A DNA stretch of 12,131 nt from Nitrospirae bacterium CG1_02_44_142 (GTDB lineage Bacteria > Nitrospirota > Thermodesulfovibrionia > Thermodesulfovibrionales > UBA1546). Below are positions 1-7,380 of the stretch, piece after piece. The position numbers and the translations under genes are program-made. The stretch lies in NCBI GenBank assembly GCA_001871685.1, contig MNVK01000074.1, positions 1 to 12,131 on the forward strand, given 5' to 3'. The stretch's first letter is position 1, and every line of letters begins with the position of its first letter. The notes below the pieces were generated by a model. It did not search any database. It had not been told where the DNA came from and saw nothing but the letters and a program-made list of their open reading frames with translations.

Positions 1-3
1 AAT

Positions 4-651
4 TCACGTCGTCTTGTCCTGCGTTTCTTCCCGCTCCTGAAAAAATATCTCCGGTGACTGTATGCTCTGTATGAACATAGGCAAAAGGAACAAAGAGATT
101 ACCCTTGCATTTTTTACAAATCCCCCCACCCCCCCTTTACTAAAGGGGGGCAAGGGGGGATTACTTTTCTTATGATTTCTGTAATTCTCCGCCAGATAAT
201 CTTTGAGCTTCGGGAAGCATTTCAGCGTAAGCCCCATGGTTTCAAAAAAATCACCCACAGGCATGCCTGTCTTTTCAAAGGGACTGAGAATCTTCCTGAG
301 AGTTTCCACCATAGCATCAAGAGGCGTTGTTGCTGTAAGTATCTTTGCTCCTGCGACCATAAAAAATATCCGCAGCGTCCTTACTGCGGCAAGACGAATG
401 CCTTCCTCTGTGATTATTATTGAACCAATGCTGTATAAAATCTTCCCATGACTGAAAAAGATATTACTCATAAAAGTAAAGGCAAGAAAAAGGCTTATGG
501 GGAGCCATCCTCTTTTAAGAGACGCAATGGGGATTCTCAGCAGCAATAACGACAACGCAGTCAGTATAAGAATATATACAGATAAGTTCTGGATTAAGAA
601 GAGAGAGACAATAAAAATAACATACAGAATAATTTTCAACCCGGGAGACAA
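4..651 (-). CDS. CbiQ/EcfT-like transporter membrane protein with an in-frame repeat insertion
   Basis: Likely a transmembrane (T) component of an energy-coupling-factor type transporter, which links ATPase subunits to a substrate-binding membrane subunit. The 215-residue protein has hydrophobic segments near residues 5-39, 47-66, 86-104 and 182-195. Residues about 108-155 (TTPLDAMVETLRK, then FEKTGMPVGDFFETMGLTLKCFPKL) match the cytoplasmic coupling-helix region of CbiQ/EcfT proteins. The usual C-terminal Ala-Arg-Gly ending is not evident; the protein stops soon after SPEIFF. Residues 164-178 (NPPLPPFSKGGVGGF) are encoded by a palindromic repeat and are not family sequence. The start is TTG at 651, chosen because no ATG fits and a GGCGGAAA stretch lies upstream. 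It starts 2 nt after the amidase stop, so it is the last visible gene of that operon. No EcfA or S subunit is visible; the substrate is unknown. Confidence 0.65.
   Translation of the reverse strand: MSPGLKIILYVIFIVSLFLIQNLSVYILILTALSLLLLRIPIASLKRGWLPISLFLAFTFMSNIFFSHGKILYSIGSIIITEEGIRLAAVRTLRIFFMVAGAKILTATTPLDAMVETLRKILSPFEKTGMPVGDFFETMGLTLKCFPKLKDYLAENYRNHKKSNPPLPPFSKGGVGGFVKNARVISLFLLPMFIQSIQSPEIFFQEREETQDKTT
119..162. repeat. GC-rich palindromic repeat inside the EcfT-like gene
   Basis: The inner arms CCCCCCTTTA (130-139) and TAAAGGGGGG (141-150) are perfect 10-bp complements around one base, C140. Outer arms AATCCCCCC (119-127) and GGGGGGATT (154-162) also pair perfectly, with small internal loops between. 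On the minus strand it is read in frame as NPPLPPFSKGGVGGF, so the gene stays open. The design closely resembles the element at 9837-9881. It is a short repeat of the REP/MITE-like palindromic kind; I recognise the peptide as a recurrent one from diverse bacterial genomes, but that is memory, not a search. Confidence 0.85.
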
Positions 652-653
652 GG

Positions 654-1811
654 TTATTTCCGCCCTGCTATTTTCTGCATCTGAGGCGCTCCGGATGCAT
701 AAGTATCAATACCGTCAGCAATAGCCCGCGCAATATGCTCTCTGTAAGATTCTTTTGAAAGCCGGCTCTCCTCCACAGGATTGCTTATAAATGAAATCTC
801 CGCCAGAACAGAAGGCATTCTTGCGCCGAAAAGCACATAAAAAAGCGCATTCTTAACGCCGATGCCTTTTATGTCATTATAATTTTCGCCCAGCGTTGAT
901 ACAATAGAACTCTGGACATAGTTTGCAAGTTTTATTGATTCGTCCCTCTTAAGGTCCCTCCTCAAATCACTCAGCATTATATCAACGTCGCTCTTGTACT
1001 TTTTCATCTGTTCTTTCATCTTCTTCAGGGATATTGCATTCTCCCTCGCCGCAACCCTTATGGCTTCCTCATCGTTTGTCCAGTTAAGAAGATATGTCTC
1101 AATGCCCTTTGCCGTCTTTTTAGCGCTTGCATTGGCGTGTATTGATACAAACATATCTGCATTCTTGCTGTTCGCAAAGGCAGTCCTCTCTACCAGAGGA
1201 ATAAACACGTCCTTATCTCTCGTCAGCAATATTCTGAATCTCTTGTTTTTTGAAAGGATAGTCCTCAACTGCAAGGCAACGTCTAAAACAACGTCTTTTT
1301 CATAAAGCCCGTTGGGGCCTACTGCCCCGGGGTCATGCCCCCCGTGTCCCGGGTCAAGCACAATGATTTTTACAGCAGGAGCCGCATCCTGAGTTTTAGA
1401 GATTTTCTCTTGGCCATAGACGTCAATAACGAGCTGCGCAGGGTCGTCAAGGATAAATGCTTTAAAATCCTTTATCTCCTCTAAATCCAGAACCACCCTG
1501 ACAGTATCCTGATTGAACTGCCCAGCCCTGACTGTCTTTAATATCCCATCTCCCACAGGAAGCGCAGTATTTATCTCTTTTGAGATTCTGCTGTTTTTCA
1601 AATCAAAATAAAGTCTGTCTGGATTTGAGATGCGATTTTTTAAAAATTCAACAGGAGCGGAAAGGTCAACAACAACTCTTGTGTATCCCTTAGACGTCCA
1701 GTGTCTCAGACCGAGAACCTCAATTTTATCTTGAGAGCCGGCAATGGAAGGCAGCAGTACTATAAGGGAAACCAAAAGGATGCGCAATACATAATGCAGC
1801 TGCCTAATCAT
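654..1811 (-). CDS. amiC: N-acetylmuramoyl-L-alanine amidase with AMIN domain (AmiC-like)
   Basis: Zinc-dependent periplasmic amidase that cleaves the bond between N-acetylmuramic acid and L-alanine in peptidoglycan, typically during cell separation. The 385-residue product begins with a signal peptide (MIRQL, hydrophobic core to about residue 22, cut probably near SIAGS). An AMIN domain, which targets such enzymes to the envelope, covers about 28-132. The Amidase_3 domain covers about 148-372. Zinc ligands are visible as H156 in LDPGHGG, E171 in LYEKD and H225 in VSIHANA; the catalytic glutamate is E338 in LAEISFISN. All key residues are present. The segment about 246-290 is a helical insertion like the regulatory helix of AmiB/AmiC-type enzymes, which would imply activation by an EnvC/NlpD-type partner (inference). 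The ATG start at 1811 overlaps the NifU-like stop as ATGA, so translation is probably coupled. Confidence 0.92.
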   Translation of the reverse strand: MIRQLHYVLRILLVSLIVLLPSIAGSQDKIEVLGLRHWTSKGYTRVVVDLSAPVEFLKNRISNPDRLYFDLKNSRISKEINTALPVGDGILKTVRAGQFNQDTVRVVLDLEEIKDFKAFILDDPAQLVIDVYGQEKISKTQDAAPAVKIIVLDPGHGGHDPGAVGPNGLYEKDVVLDVALQLRTILSKNKRFRILLTRDKDVFIPLVERTAFANSKNADMFVSIHANASAKKTAKGIETYLLNWTNDEEAIRVAARENAISLKKMKEQMKKYKSDVDIMLSDLRRDLKRDESIKLANYVQSSIVSTLGENYNDIKGIGVKNALFYVLFGARMPSVLAEISFISNPVEESRLSKESYREHIARAIADGIDTYASGAPQMQKIAGRK

Positions 1812-2032
1812 ACTGCCTGAACAGCGGTAATCTCAGGAATCTCCCGCTTGATATTTGTCTCCACCCAGTTCTTCATCGTAAGCGTGGACATCTGACAGGT
1901 TCCGCATGCGCCCTTCAGCCTTACATACATGACATTATCTTTTATATCCACAAACTCTATATCTCCGCCCTCAGACCTCAGGCCTGCCCTTACTTTTTCA
2001 AGAACAACTTCAATCTGTTCCTTTGCTACCAT
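1808..2032 (-). CDS. NifU C-terminal-domain Fe-S scaffold protein
   Basis: Small stand-alone NifU-like domain (74 residues) of the type that assembles or carries a [4Fe-4S] cluster for transfer to target proteins. The diagnostic CxxC motif is C43-G-T-C46 in KGACGTCQMST, and the EGGDIEFVDI stretch at 21-30 is also typical of this domain. No IscU-type N-terminal scaffold or central ferredoxin domain is present, so it corresponds to a short NfuA/NifU-C protein. The ATG at 2032 is preceded by GGAGGGG (2037-2043) at good spacing and by a clear promoter (2057-2086). It is the first gene of an operon with the amidase (4-nt ATGA overlap) and the EcfT-like gene. The functional reason for pairing an Fe-S carrier with a cell-wall amidase is not obvious. 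Confidence 0.92.
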   Translation of the reverse strand: MVAKEQIEVVLEKVRAGLRSEGGDIEFVDIKDNVMYVRLKGACGTCQMSTLTMKNWVETNIKREIPEITAVQAV

Positions 2033-2036
2033 AAAT

Positions 2037-2043
2037 CCCCTCC
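2037..2043 (-). promoter_or_regulatory. Ribosome binding site of the NifU-like gene
   Basis: Read on the minus strand this is GGAGGGG, ending 4 nt before the ATG (the GGAGG core is 6 nt away). It is one of the few strong Shine-Dalgarno sites in the window and fixes the start of the NifU-like gene. Confidence 0.75.
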
Positions 2044-2056
2044 GTTATTATCTATA

Positions 2057-2086
2057 ATTATAAGGGATAGGAGCCCTTTTATTCAA
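2057..2086 (-). promoter_or_regulatory. Sigma70-type promoter of the nifU-amidase-ecfT operon
   Basis: On the minus strand, TTGAAT (2086-2081) and a perfect TATAAT (2062-2057) are separated by 18 nt. Transcription would begin near 2050, leaving a leader of about 18 nt that contains the GGAGGGG ribosome site. This is the best consensus promoter in the window. Confidence 0.7.
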
Positions 2087-2109
2087 GCGATTTAGCAAGC
2101 AAACATTCA

Positions 2110-2263
2110 TAACGCTCCCAAATCCCGATTTAGACTTGCTAACGGCGCGTCTTTGCTGTCATTGCGAGAACCCGAAGGGTTCGTGGCAATCTTTCTGCAA
2201 AGGCTTGAGATTGCTTCGCTTCGCTCGCAATGACAATTTCTATATCGGGATTCGGGACGCTAA
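2110..2263. repeat. Nested palindromic intergenic repeat (TGTCATTGCGAG type)
   Basis: This element fills most of the 274-bp gap between two divergent genes. Outer arms AATCCCGAT (2121-2129) and ATCGGGATT (2244-2252) pair perfectly and lie within longer imperfect arms (about 2110-2131 and 2242-2263). Middle arms TGTCATTGCGAG (2157-2168) and CTCGCAATGACA (2224-2235) pair perfectly over 12 bp. Inside are two small hairpins: GAACCC/GGGTTC (2168-2173, 2177-2182) and GCAATCT/AGATTGC (2186-2192, 2208-2214). The whole could form a branched cruciform or RNA. There is no open frame in it, so it is probably a non-autonomous mobile (MITE-like) repeat. I recognise the CATTGCGAG...GCAATCT type from several bacterial genomes. 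Confidence 0.8.
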
Positions 2264-2293
2264 TATTCCATATCCCGTCAATCGCACTTTATG

Positions 2294-2300
2294 TTAAAAT
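2294..2300 (+). promoter_or_regulatory. Candidate -10 box of the HD-GYP gene (possibly leaderless)
   Basis: TTAAAAT ends 6 nt before the ATG at 2307, where transcription would be expected to begin. No Shine-Dalgarno is present and no good -35 is seen. The same TTAAAAT-N6-ATG spacing occurs before the chorismate-enzyme gene at 10516. Confidence 0.45.
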
Positions 2301-2306
2301 TTACTC

Positions 2307-3875
2307 ATGAAGAGATGGAAGAGCATCTTGTTAGTCATAGCTCTGGGAGCAGCTACATGGATTGCAGACTCACTCATTGACGCCCTTCTTTTTCGTGAAC
2401 GCACTATTACATCGCAGATATTTATTCCTGCCCCTCATGAAATATGGATGCGTTTCTTAATATGGGGCGGCATTTTATTACTTCTTCATATCAGATTCAC
2501 GGTTGCGGCGCGCAGGGCTGCAGAACAGGCCATAACGGAGAGCGAGGAGCGCTACCGCATCCTGTTTGACAATGCCCATGACATGATTCAAAGCGTTGCC
2601 CCGGACGGCAGGTTTATATTTGTAAATCCCGCATGGTTGAAGATACTGGGCTACACGCCGGAAGACCTGAAGGCTGTTGCCATTTTTGATATTTTACATC
2701 CTGACAATAAACAGCACTGTATGGAAATCTTCAAGAGAGTGATGTCAGGAGAAAACGTAGATAACATAGAAACAACATTCATAGCAAAAGACGGGCGGTT
2801 TATAGATGTTGAGGGCAGTGTCAGCGCAAAAATGTCCGGTGAAACAGCAGTAGCTGCAGAGGGCATATTCCGTGACATTACCAGACGCAAGAAAGCAGAA
2901 GAGCAGCTCAAAAACCTTCTTAGAGATGTGACCAGGGCTAAAACCGAATGGGAAATGACCTTTGATAATTCCATGGAGATTATATTACTTCTTGACAAAG
3001 ACCTCAACATCACAAGATACAATAAAAGATTTACAGACTTTGTGGGACTGCCGCCCCAGGAATTATTGGGGCGCAAGTGTTACGACTTCTTCACCTGCAA
3101 TCCTGCGGAAACAGGCCATTGTCTGGGTAAAATACATGATGGAGAGCTAAGAGAGTGGACAGAGGTAAAAACAAACTCCGGTCACTGGTTTTATATCAGC
3201 CACTGCCCGATTATTGATGAAAAAGGTGAATTTCTTCACTCAATAGTGATAGCAGCAGACGTCACATCGCTAAAAAATACACAGCAAAGACTTCAGGCTT
3301 CGGAAGAAGAACTTGACTCTCTATTCATAAACTTCGTTAAGGTAATGGTCAATGCCCTTGACGCAAAAAGTCCGTGGACAAAAGGCCATTCAGAAAGGGT
3401 TGCAAACTACGCTGAACAGATAGCAGAAGAAATGGGACTTGCTGAGGATGATATAAAAGACATCCGGCTCTCCGGTTTACTGCACGATATCGGCAAGATA
3501 GGAACTTATGACTATCTTCTGGACAAGCCTTCAAAACTCACAGAAGAAGAATTTGACGCTGTAAAGAAGCATCCCGTTCAGGGGGCGGCAATTCTCAAAG
3601 AGATAAAGCAGTTAAAAAATATAATTCCTTTAATAAAGTATCACCATGAAAGGGTTGACGGCAAGGGATACCCTGAAGGGCTTAGAGGCGAGAGAATCCC
3701 GCTTTGCGCGCGAATTCTCCATGTAGCGGATTCCTTTGACTCAATGACTGCGGACAGGCCGTATCGCCCTTCGCCGGGCAAAGAATACGCCATATCAGAA
3801 CTAAAACGGTGCAATGGCACGCGCTTTGACCCGCGGGTAGTTGAGGCATTCCTAAAGGTGATTTCAAGGTTATAG
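2307..3875 (+). CDS. Membrane PAS-PAS-HD-GYP c-di-GMP phosphodiesterase
   Basis: Predicted inner-membrane sensor enzyme that hydrolyses the second messenger cyclic di-GMP. Two membrane helices lie near residues 7-29 and 48-66 with a short loop between, followed by a linker helix. PAS domain 1 covers about 80-195 (ERYRILFDNAHDMI, then GIFRDITRRKKAEEQ); PAS domain 2 covers about 213-325 (ending VTSLKNTQQRLQ). The HD-GYP domain covers about 338-520. Metal and active-site residues are present: H361 in KGHSERV, H393-D394 in LLHDIGK, H446-H447, and the GYP loop DGKGYPEG (451-458). PAS 2 carries four cysteines (C258, C264, C272, C300), which might bind a metal or sense redox state (inference). The ATG at 2307 has no Shine-Dalgarno. 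It is followed 81 nt later by secA, which has its own promoter-like signal, so it may be a single-gene unit. Confidence 0.9.
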   Translation: MKRWKSILLVIALGAATWIADSLIDALLFRERTITSQIFIPAPHEIWMRFLIWGGILLLLHIRFTVAARRAAEQAITESEERYRILFDNAHDMIQSVAPDGRFIFVNPAWLKILGYTPEDLKAVAIFDILHPDNKQHCMEIFKRVMSGENVDNIETTFIAKDGRFIDVEGSVSAKMSGETAVAAEGIFRDITRRKKAEEQLKNLLRDVTRAKTEWEMTFDNSMEIILLLDKDLNITRYNKRFTDFVGLPPQELLGRKCYDFFTCNPAETGHCLGKIHDGELREWTEVKTNSGHWFYISHCPIIDEKGEFLHSIVIAADVTSLKNTQQRLQASEEELDSLFINFVKVMVNALDAKSPWTKGHSERVANYAEQIAEEMGLAEDDIKDIRLSGLLHDIGKIGTYDYLLDKPSKLTEEEFDAVKKHPVQGAAILKEIKQLKNIIPLIKYHHERVDGKGYPEGLRGERIPLCARILHVADSFDSMTADRPYRPSPGKEYAISELKRCNGTRFDPRVVEAFLKVISRL

Positions 3876-3921
3876 GAACAACTTCCAGCCCGGGAATAAA
3901 AAACCATCGTATCATGTTTCC

Positions 3922-3951
3922 TTGAAATCCGACAGCATTTAATTTTACTAT
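3922..3951 (+). promoter_or_regulatory. Candidate secA promoter
   Basis: TTGAAA (3922-3927) and TACTAT (3946-3951) are separated by 18 nt. The expected start of transcription falls at or within 1-2 nt of the secA ATG (3957), which has no Shine-Dalgarno. This would give a leaderless secA mRNA. The rest of the 3876-3956 gap shows no convincing terminator. Confidence 0.5.
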
Positions 3952-3956
3952 AAGCT

Positions 3957-6572
3957 ATGGTTAACGTATTACTTAAGAAACTATTCGGGACAAAAAACGA
4001 GAGGGAGATAAAACGCCTCCTGCCGCTTGTTGCACGGATAAACTCGCTTGAGCCGAAAATAAGCGGCCTCAGCGACAGCCAGCTAAAGGATAAAACTCCT
4101 GAATTCAAAAAACGGCTTGAGCTCGGTGAAACGCTTGATGATATACTGCCGGAGGCATTTGCAGTTGTCCGTGAGGTTTCAAAGAGGACCCTGAAGATGA
4201 GGCACTTTGACGTCCAGCTCCTCGGCGGCATAGCGCTTCATGAAGGGAAGATTGCGGAGATGAAAACAGGCGAGGGAAAGACGCTCGTTGCCACTCTTCC
4301 TGTTTATCTGAATGCCCTTGAAGGCAAAGGCGTCAATATAATCACAGTAAACGACTACCTTGCGACAAGGGACGCCCGATGGATGAGTCCTATTTATAAT
4401 TTCCTCGGCATGAGTGTGGGCGTTATTGTCCACGGCCTCACAGACGAACAGAGACAGTCCGCTTATAACTCTGATATAACCTTCGGCACGAACAATGAGT
4501 TCGGCTTTGATTATCTCAGGGACAACATGAAATACAATATTTCCCAGTATGTCCAGCGGGAGCTTAACTATGCAATAGTTGACGAGGTGGACAGCATCCT
4601 TATTGACGAGGCAAGGACCCCTCTCATAATCTCCGGGCCGTCTGAGGAATCAACGGATAAATATTACAATATAAACAAAATCATCCCGAAACTCCAGAGA
4701 GACGCCGACTATACAATTGATGAAAAGGCAAAAACCGTTATCCTTACAGAGGAAGGAAATATAAAAGTTGAAAAGCTGCTCGGCACAGGCAATCTGTATG
4801 ACCCTTCAAATATAGAACTGGTACATCATGTGCTTCAGGGACTCAAGGCTCATACCCTCTTCAAAAGAGATATTGATTATATCGTCAAAGACGGAGAGGT
4901 AATTATAGTTGACGAATTTACAGGCAGGCTCATGCCGGGCAGACGCTGGAGCGACGGACTGCATCAGGCAATAGAAGCAAAGGAGGGGGTAAAGATAGAG
5001 AGCGAAAACCAGACGCTCGCCACAATTACCTTCCAGAATTACTTCAGAATGTATAAGAAGCTCGCAGGCATGACAGGAACTGCCGATACGGAAGCGGAAG
5101 AATTCGGGAAGATATACAACCTTGACGTTCTTGTAATCCCTACAAATCAACCTATGATAAGGGGAGATTTCCCTGATGTGATTTACAAGACCGAAAAAGG
5201 TAAATTTACCGCTGCGCTAAAAGAGATAGAGGAACTCCACAAGAGAGAACAGCCGGTCCTTGTCGGAACGATATCAATAGAAAAATCAGAAGTTTTGAGC
5301 CACATGCTTAAGAAGAAAGGCATACCTCATTCTGTCCTGAATGCAAAATATCATGAAAAAGAGGCGGAGATAATAGAGCAGGCAGGCAGAAGCGGCGCTG
5401 TCACGATAGCAACAAATATGGCGGGAAGAGGCACCGACATAGTCCTGGGAGGCAATCCCGATGGACTTGCAAAGGAATTTTTAAGGGATAAAAAAGATTA
5501 CACAGAGGAAGATTACAAACAGGCATTGTTAAAGGCGGACGAGATTTGCAAAAAAGACAGGGAAAAGGTAGTCAGTGTGGGGGGGCTGCACATACTCGGC
5601 ACAGAAAGACACGAAGCCAGAAGGATTGATAACCAGTTGAGAGGGCGTTCCGGCAGGCAGGGAGACCCCGGCTTTTCAAGATTCTACCTGTCGCTTGAAG
5701 ACGACCTTATGAGGATATTCGGCTCTGACAGAATTTCAGGCTTAATGAACAGACTCGGCATGGAAGAAGACATGCCGATAGAAAATAAGCTGGTGTCAAG
5801 GGCGATAGAGAACGCTCAGAAGAAAGTTGAAGCGCATAACTTTGACATAAGGAAACAACTCCTCGAATATGATGACGTCATGAACAAGCAGAGGATAGAA
5901 ATCTATTCATTCAGGCGTGAAATTCTGCAGGAAGAAGGGTTAAAGGACAGAATATATTATATGGCGGAAGAGACCGCTGCTGAGATGCTAAACATATACT
6001 GCCCCGAAGAAAAACATCCCGAAGAATGGGATATGAAAGGGCTCCATGACGCTGCATACGGAACATTCTCCATAACATATTCTACCGCTTCAAAATCCCC
6101 GGAGGAGATAAGGGCGTCTCTCATATCTGCCATAAAAGAAAGTTACGAAAAGAAAGAGGCGGAGATTGGAAGCGAGATGATGAGATATATAGAAAAAACT
6201 ATCATGCTTGAGGTGGTTGATGCTCAATGGAAGGACCACCTCCTCGCGATGGACCACCTCAAAGAAGGCATAGGACTCAGAGGCTACGGGCAAAGAGATC
6301 CTCTTACCGAATATAAGAAAGAGGCATTTGAGGTCTTTGTTGCAATGACAGACAGAGTTTCGACTGAGGTGCTTAACAGGATTTTCAAGATTCAGGTCAG
6401 AAAAGAGGAAGGCCTAAGAGAGATTCACAAAAAACAGCAATTGATTTACAATAAAAATGAGACTGCTGAAATGCAGCAGCCGGTCAGGAAAGGCAAAAAA
6501 ACCGGAAGGAATGACCCGTGCCCATGCGGCAGCGGGAAAAAATATAAGAAATGCTGCGGCGCAAATGCCTAA
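3957..6572 (+). CDS. secA: Preprotein translocase ATPase SecA
   Basis: Motor ATPase that drives unfolded secretory proteins through the SecYEG channel at the inner membrane. At 871 residues it has full family length. Walker A is TGEGKT at 104-109 and Walker B is DEVDSILIDEAR at 209-220. The preprotein-crosslinking region follows. The second nucleotide-binding fold shows MAGRGTDIVLGGNP and the arginine-finger segment QLRGRSGRQGDPG. The helical scaffold and wing domains occupy roughly 600-830. The C-terminal SEC-C zinc motif is intact, with C855, C857, C866 and C867 in DPCPCGSGKKYKKCCG; it normally binds SecB or ribosomes. The ATG at 3957 is chosen because the N-terminus (MVNVLLKKLFGTKNERE) matches typical SecA starts. 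Its stop overlaps the next gene by 8 nt, so the downstream signalling gene is probably cotranscribed and translationally coupled. Confidence 0.98.
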   Translation: MVNVLLKKLFGTKNEREIKRLLPLVARINSLEPKISGLSDSQLKDKTPEFKKRLELGETLDDILPEAFAVVREVSKRTLKMRHFDVQLLGGIALHEGKIAEMKTGEGKTLVATLPVYLNALEGKGVNIITVNDYLATRDARWMSPIYNFLGMSVGVIVHGLTDEQRQSAYNSDITFGTNNEFGFDYLRDNMKYNISQYVQRELNYAIVDEVDSILIDEARTPLIISGPSEESTDKYYNINKIIPKLQRDADYTIDEKAKTVILTEEGNIKVEKLLGTGNLYDPSNIELVHHVLQGLKAHTLFKRDIDYIVKDGEVIIVDEFTGRLMPGRRWSDGLHQAIEAKEGVKIESENQTLATITFQNYFRMYKKLAGMTGTADTEAEEFGKIYNLDVLVIPTNQPMIRGDFPDVIYKTEKGKFTAALKEIEELHKREQPVLVGTISIEKSEVLSHMLKKKGIPHSVLNAKYHEKEAEIIEQAGRSGAVTIATNMAGRGTDIVLGGNPDGLAKEFLRDKKDYTEEDYKQALLKADEICKKDREKVVSVGGLHILGTERHEARRIDNQLRGRSGRQGDPGFSRFYLSLEDDLMRIFGSDRISGLMNRLGMEEDMPIENKLVSRAIENAQKKVEAHNFDIRKQLLEYDDVMNKQRIEIYSFRREILQEEGLKDRIYYMAEETAAEMLNIYCPEEKHPEEWDMKGLHDAAYGTFSITYSTASKSPEEIRASLISAIKESYEKKEAEIGSEMMRYIEKTIMLEVVDAQWKDHLLAMDHLKEGIGLRGYGQRDPLTEYKKEAFEVFVAMTDRVSTEVLNRIFKIQVRKEEGLREIHKKQQLIYNKNETAEMQQPVRKGKKTGRNDPCPCGSGKKYKKCCGANA

Positions 6573-7380
6573 TGTATTTTTGATAGGTCCGGGTCTTCAC
6601 AAAAGGGATATTGAGGATATCCTGTCTCAGAACAGGTTTGAGGTCTCAAGATTTGCCTCTATTGAAAATGCCCTCTCACATCTTAACCGGAAGGCAGACG
6701 TCCTGATAATTGAAAAAGAGCAGTACAGAAACAAGGCCTTTAAAAAGTTTCTAAAGGCGTCCGCCGGAACGCCAAAACTTATAGTATCTTTTGATTATTC
6801 TTTCCGCGGTTTTGCCGCCTGGCTGAAGGACTCCCTCGCCTGCCCTTGTTACAGCCCTTCAGAAAAGGAACTGCTGTATTTTATCAACCGAATCCTGAAA
6901 GAAAAAAACACAAGGGAGGAAAACAAGACACTCCGGCAGGAACTTGATACTGCCAGGAAGGAGATTAATTTTTTTGAAGATGTAGGAAAAACCCTTACAT
7001 CATCTCTTAAGCTTAATGAAATACTGGCTGCTGTGATGAGAAAGACAAAGGAAATGACAGCAGCCGAGGCCTGGTCAGTGCTGCTCGTTGACGAAACAAC
7101 AGGAGACATTATCTTTGAAAAAGCAAACACCAAAAAGGTGGAAAAGTACAGGCTGAAACCGGGTGAGGGCATCGCAGGCTGGGTTGCTCAGGAGGGAATC
7201 CCTGTAATTGTTCCTGATGTCTCGCTTGACAAGAGATTCTCTCCGAAGATGGACAAGCGGACCCACTTCAAGACCAGGTCATTAATGTGCGTCCCGATAA
7301 AAAGTCAGGGGCGTGTTATCGGAGTGCTTGAGGTTGTGAACAAAACAACAGGAGAACCGAAGACCTGGACCTCCTTATGA
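6565..7380 (+). pseudogene. N-terminal half of a frameshifted diguanylate cyclase: receiver-like plus GAF
   Basis: Sensor half of a split REC-like/GAF/GGDEF protein. The ATG at 6565 overlaps secA by 8 nt and begins MPNVFLIGPG; the frame is open further upstream, but that part lies inside secA and encodes no recognisable domain. Residues 1-112 look like a degenerate receiver: the position of the phospho-accepting aspartate appears to be E50 in ADVLIIEKEQ. A coiled-coil linker covers about 112-140 and a GAF domain begins near 145, with typical GEGIAGWVA, SLMCVPIKSQGRVIGVLEVVNK segments. The reading frame then leaves the domain after GEP (263-265) and ends with six unrelated residues, KTWTSL. 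The missing end of the GAF domain, EDLDLLMRLIDQ, is encoded immediately in another frame (from 7359), continuing into the GGDEF gene. So this is a frameshift, either real or an assembly error. Both halves could still be made, because the TGA overlaps the next ATG. Confidence 0.8.

Noticed and set aside
2110..2263. A riboswitch or CRISPR-like array in the intergenic region
   Set aside because: The repeats are inverted and nested, not direct with spacers, and no known riboswitch core is recognisable.
3876..3921. A terminator after the HD-GYP gene
   Set aside because: The GCCCGGG-containing stretch before an A-run has only a very short stem and no U-tract on the coding strand.
3641..4231. A 196-codon open frame on the minus strand across the end of the HD-GYP gene and the start of secA
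   Set aside because: It is antisense to two strongly supported genes, its translation matches no family I know, and it is rich in Ser/Arg as expected from a shadow frame.
6457..6564. An upstream extension of the receiver/GAF frame inside secA
   Set aside because: These 36 codons lie over the SEC-C zinc motif of secA and encode a basic, low-complexity stretch. The ATG at 6565 gives a proper receiver-like start.
7340..7380. A programmed ribosomal frameshift in the split cyclase
   Set aside because: No slippery heptamer or A/T run and no obvious downstream pseudoknot was seen near the frame change, so a mutation or assembly error is more likely than programmed recoding.
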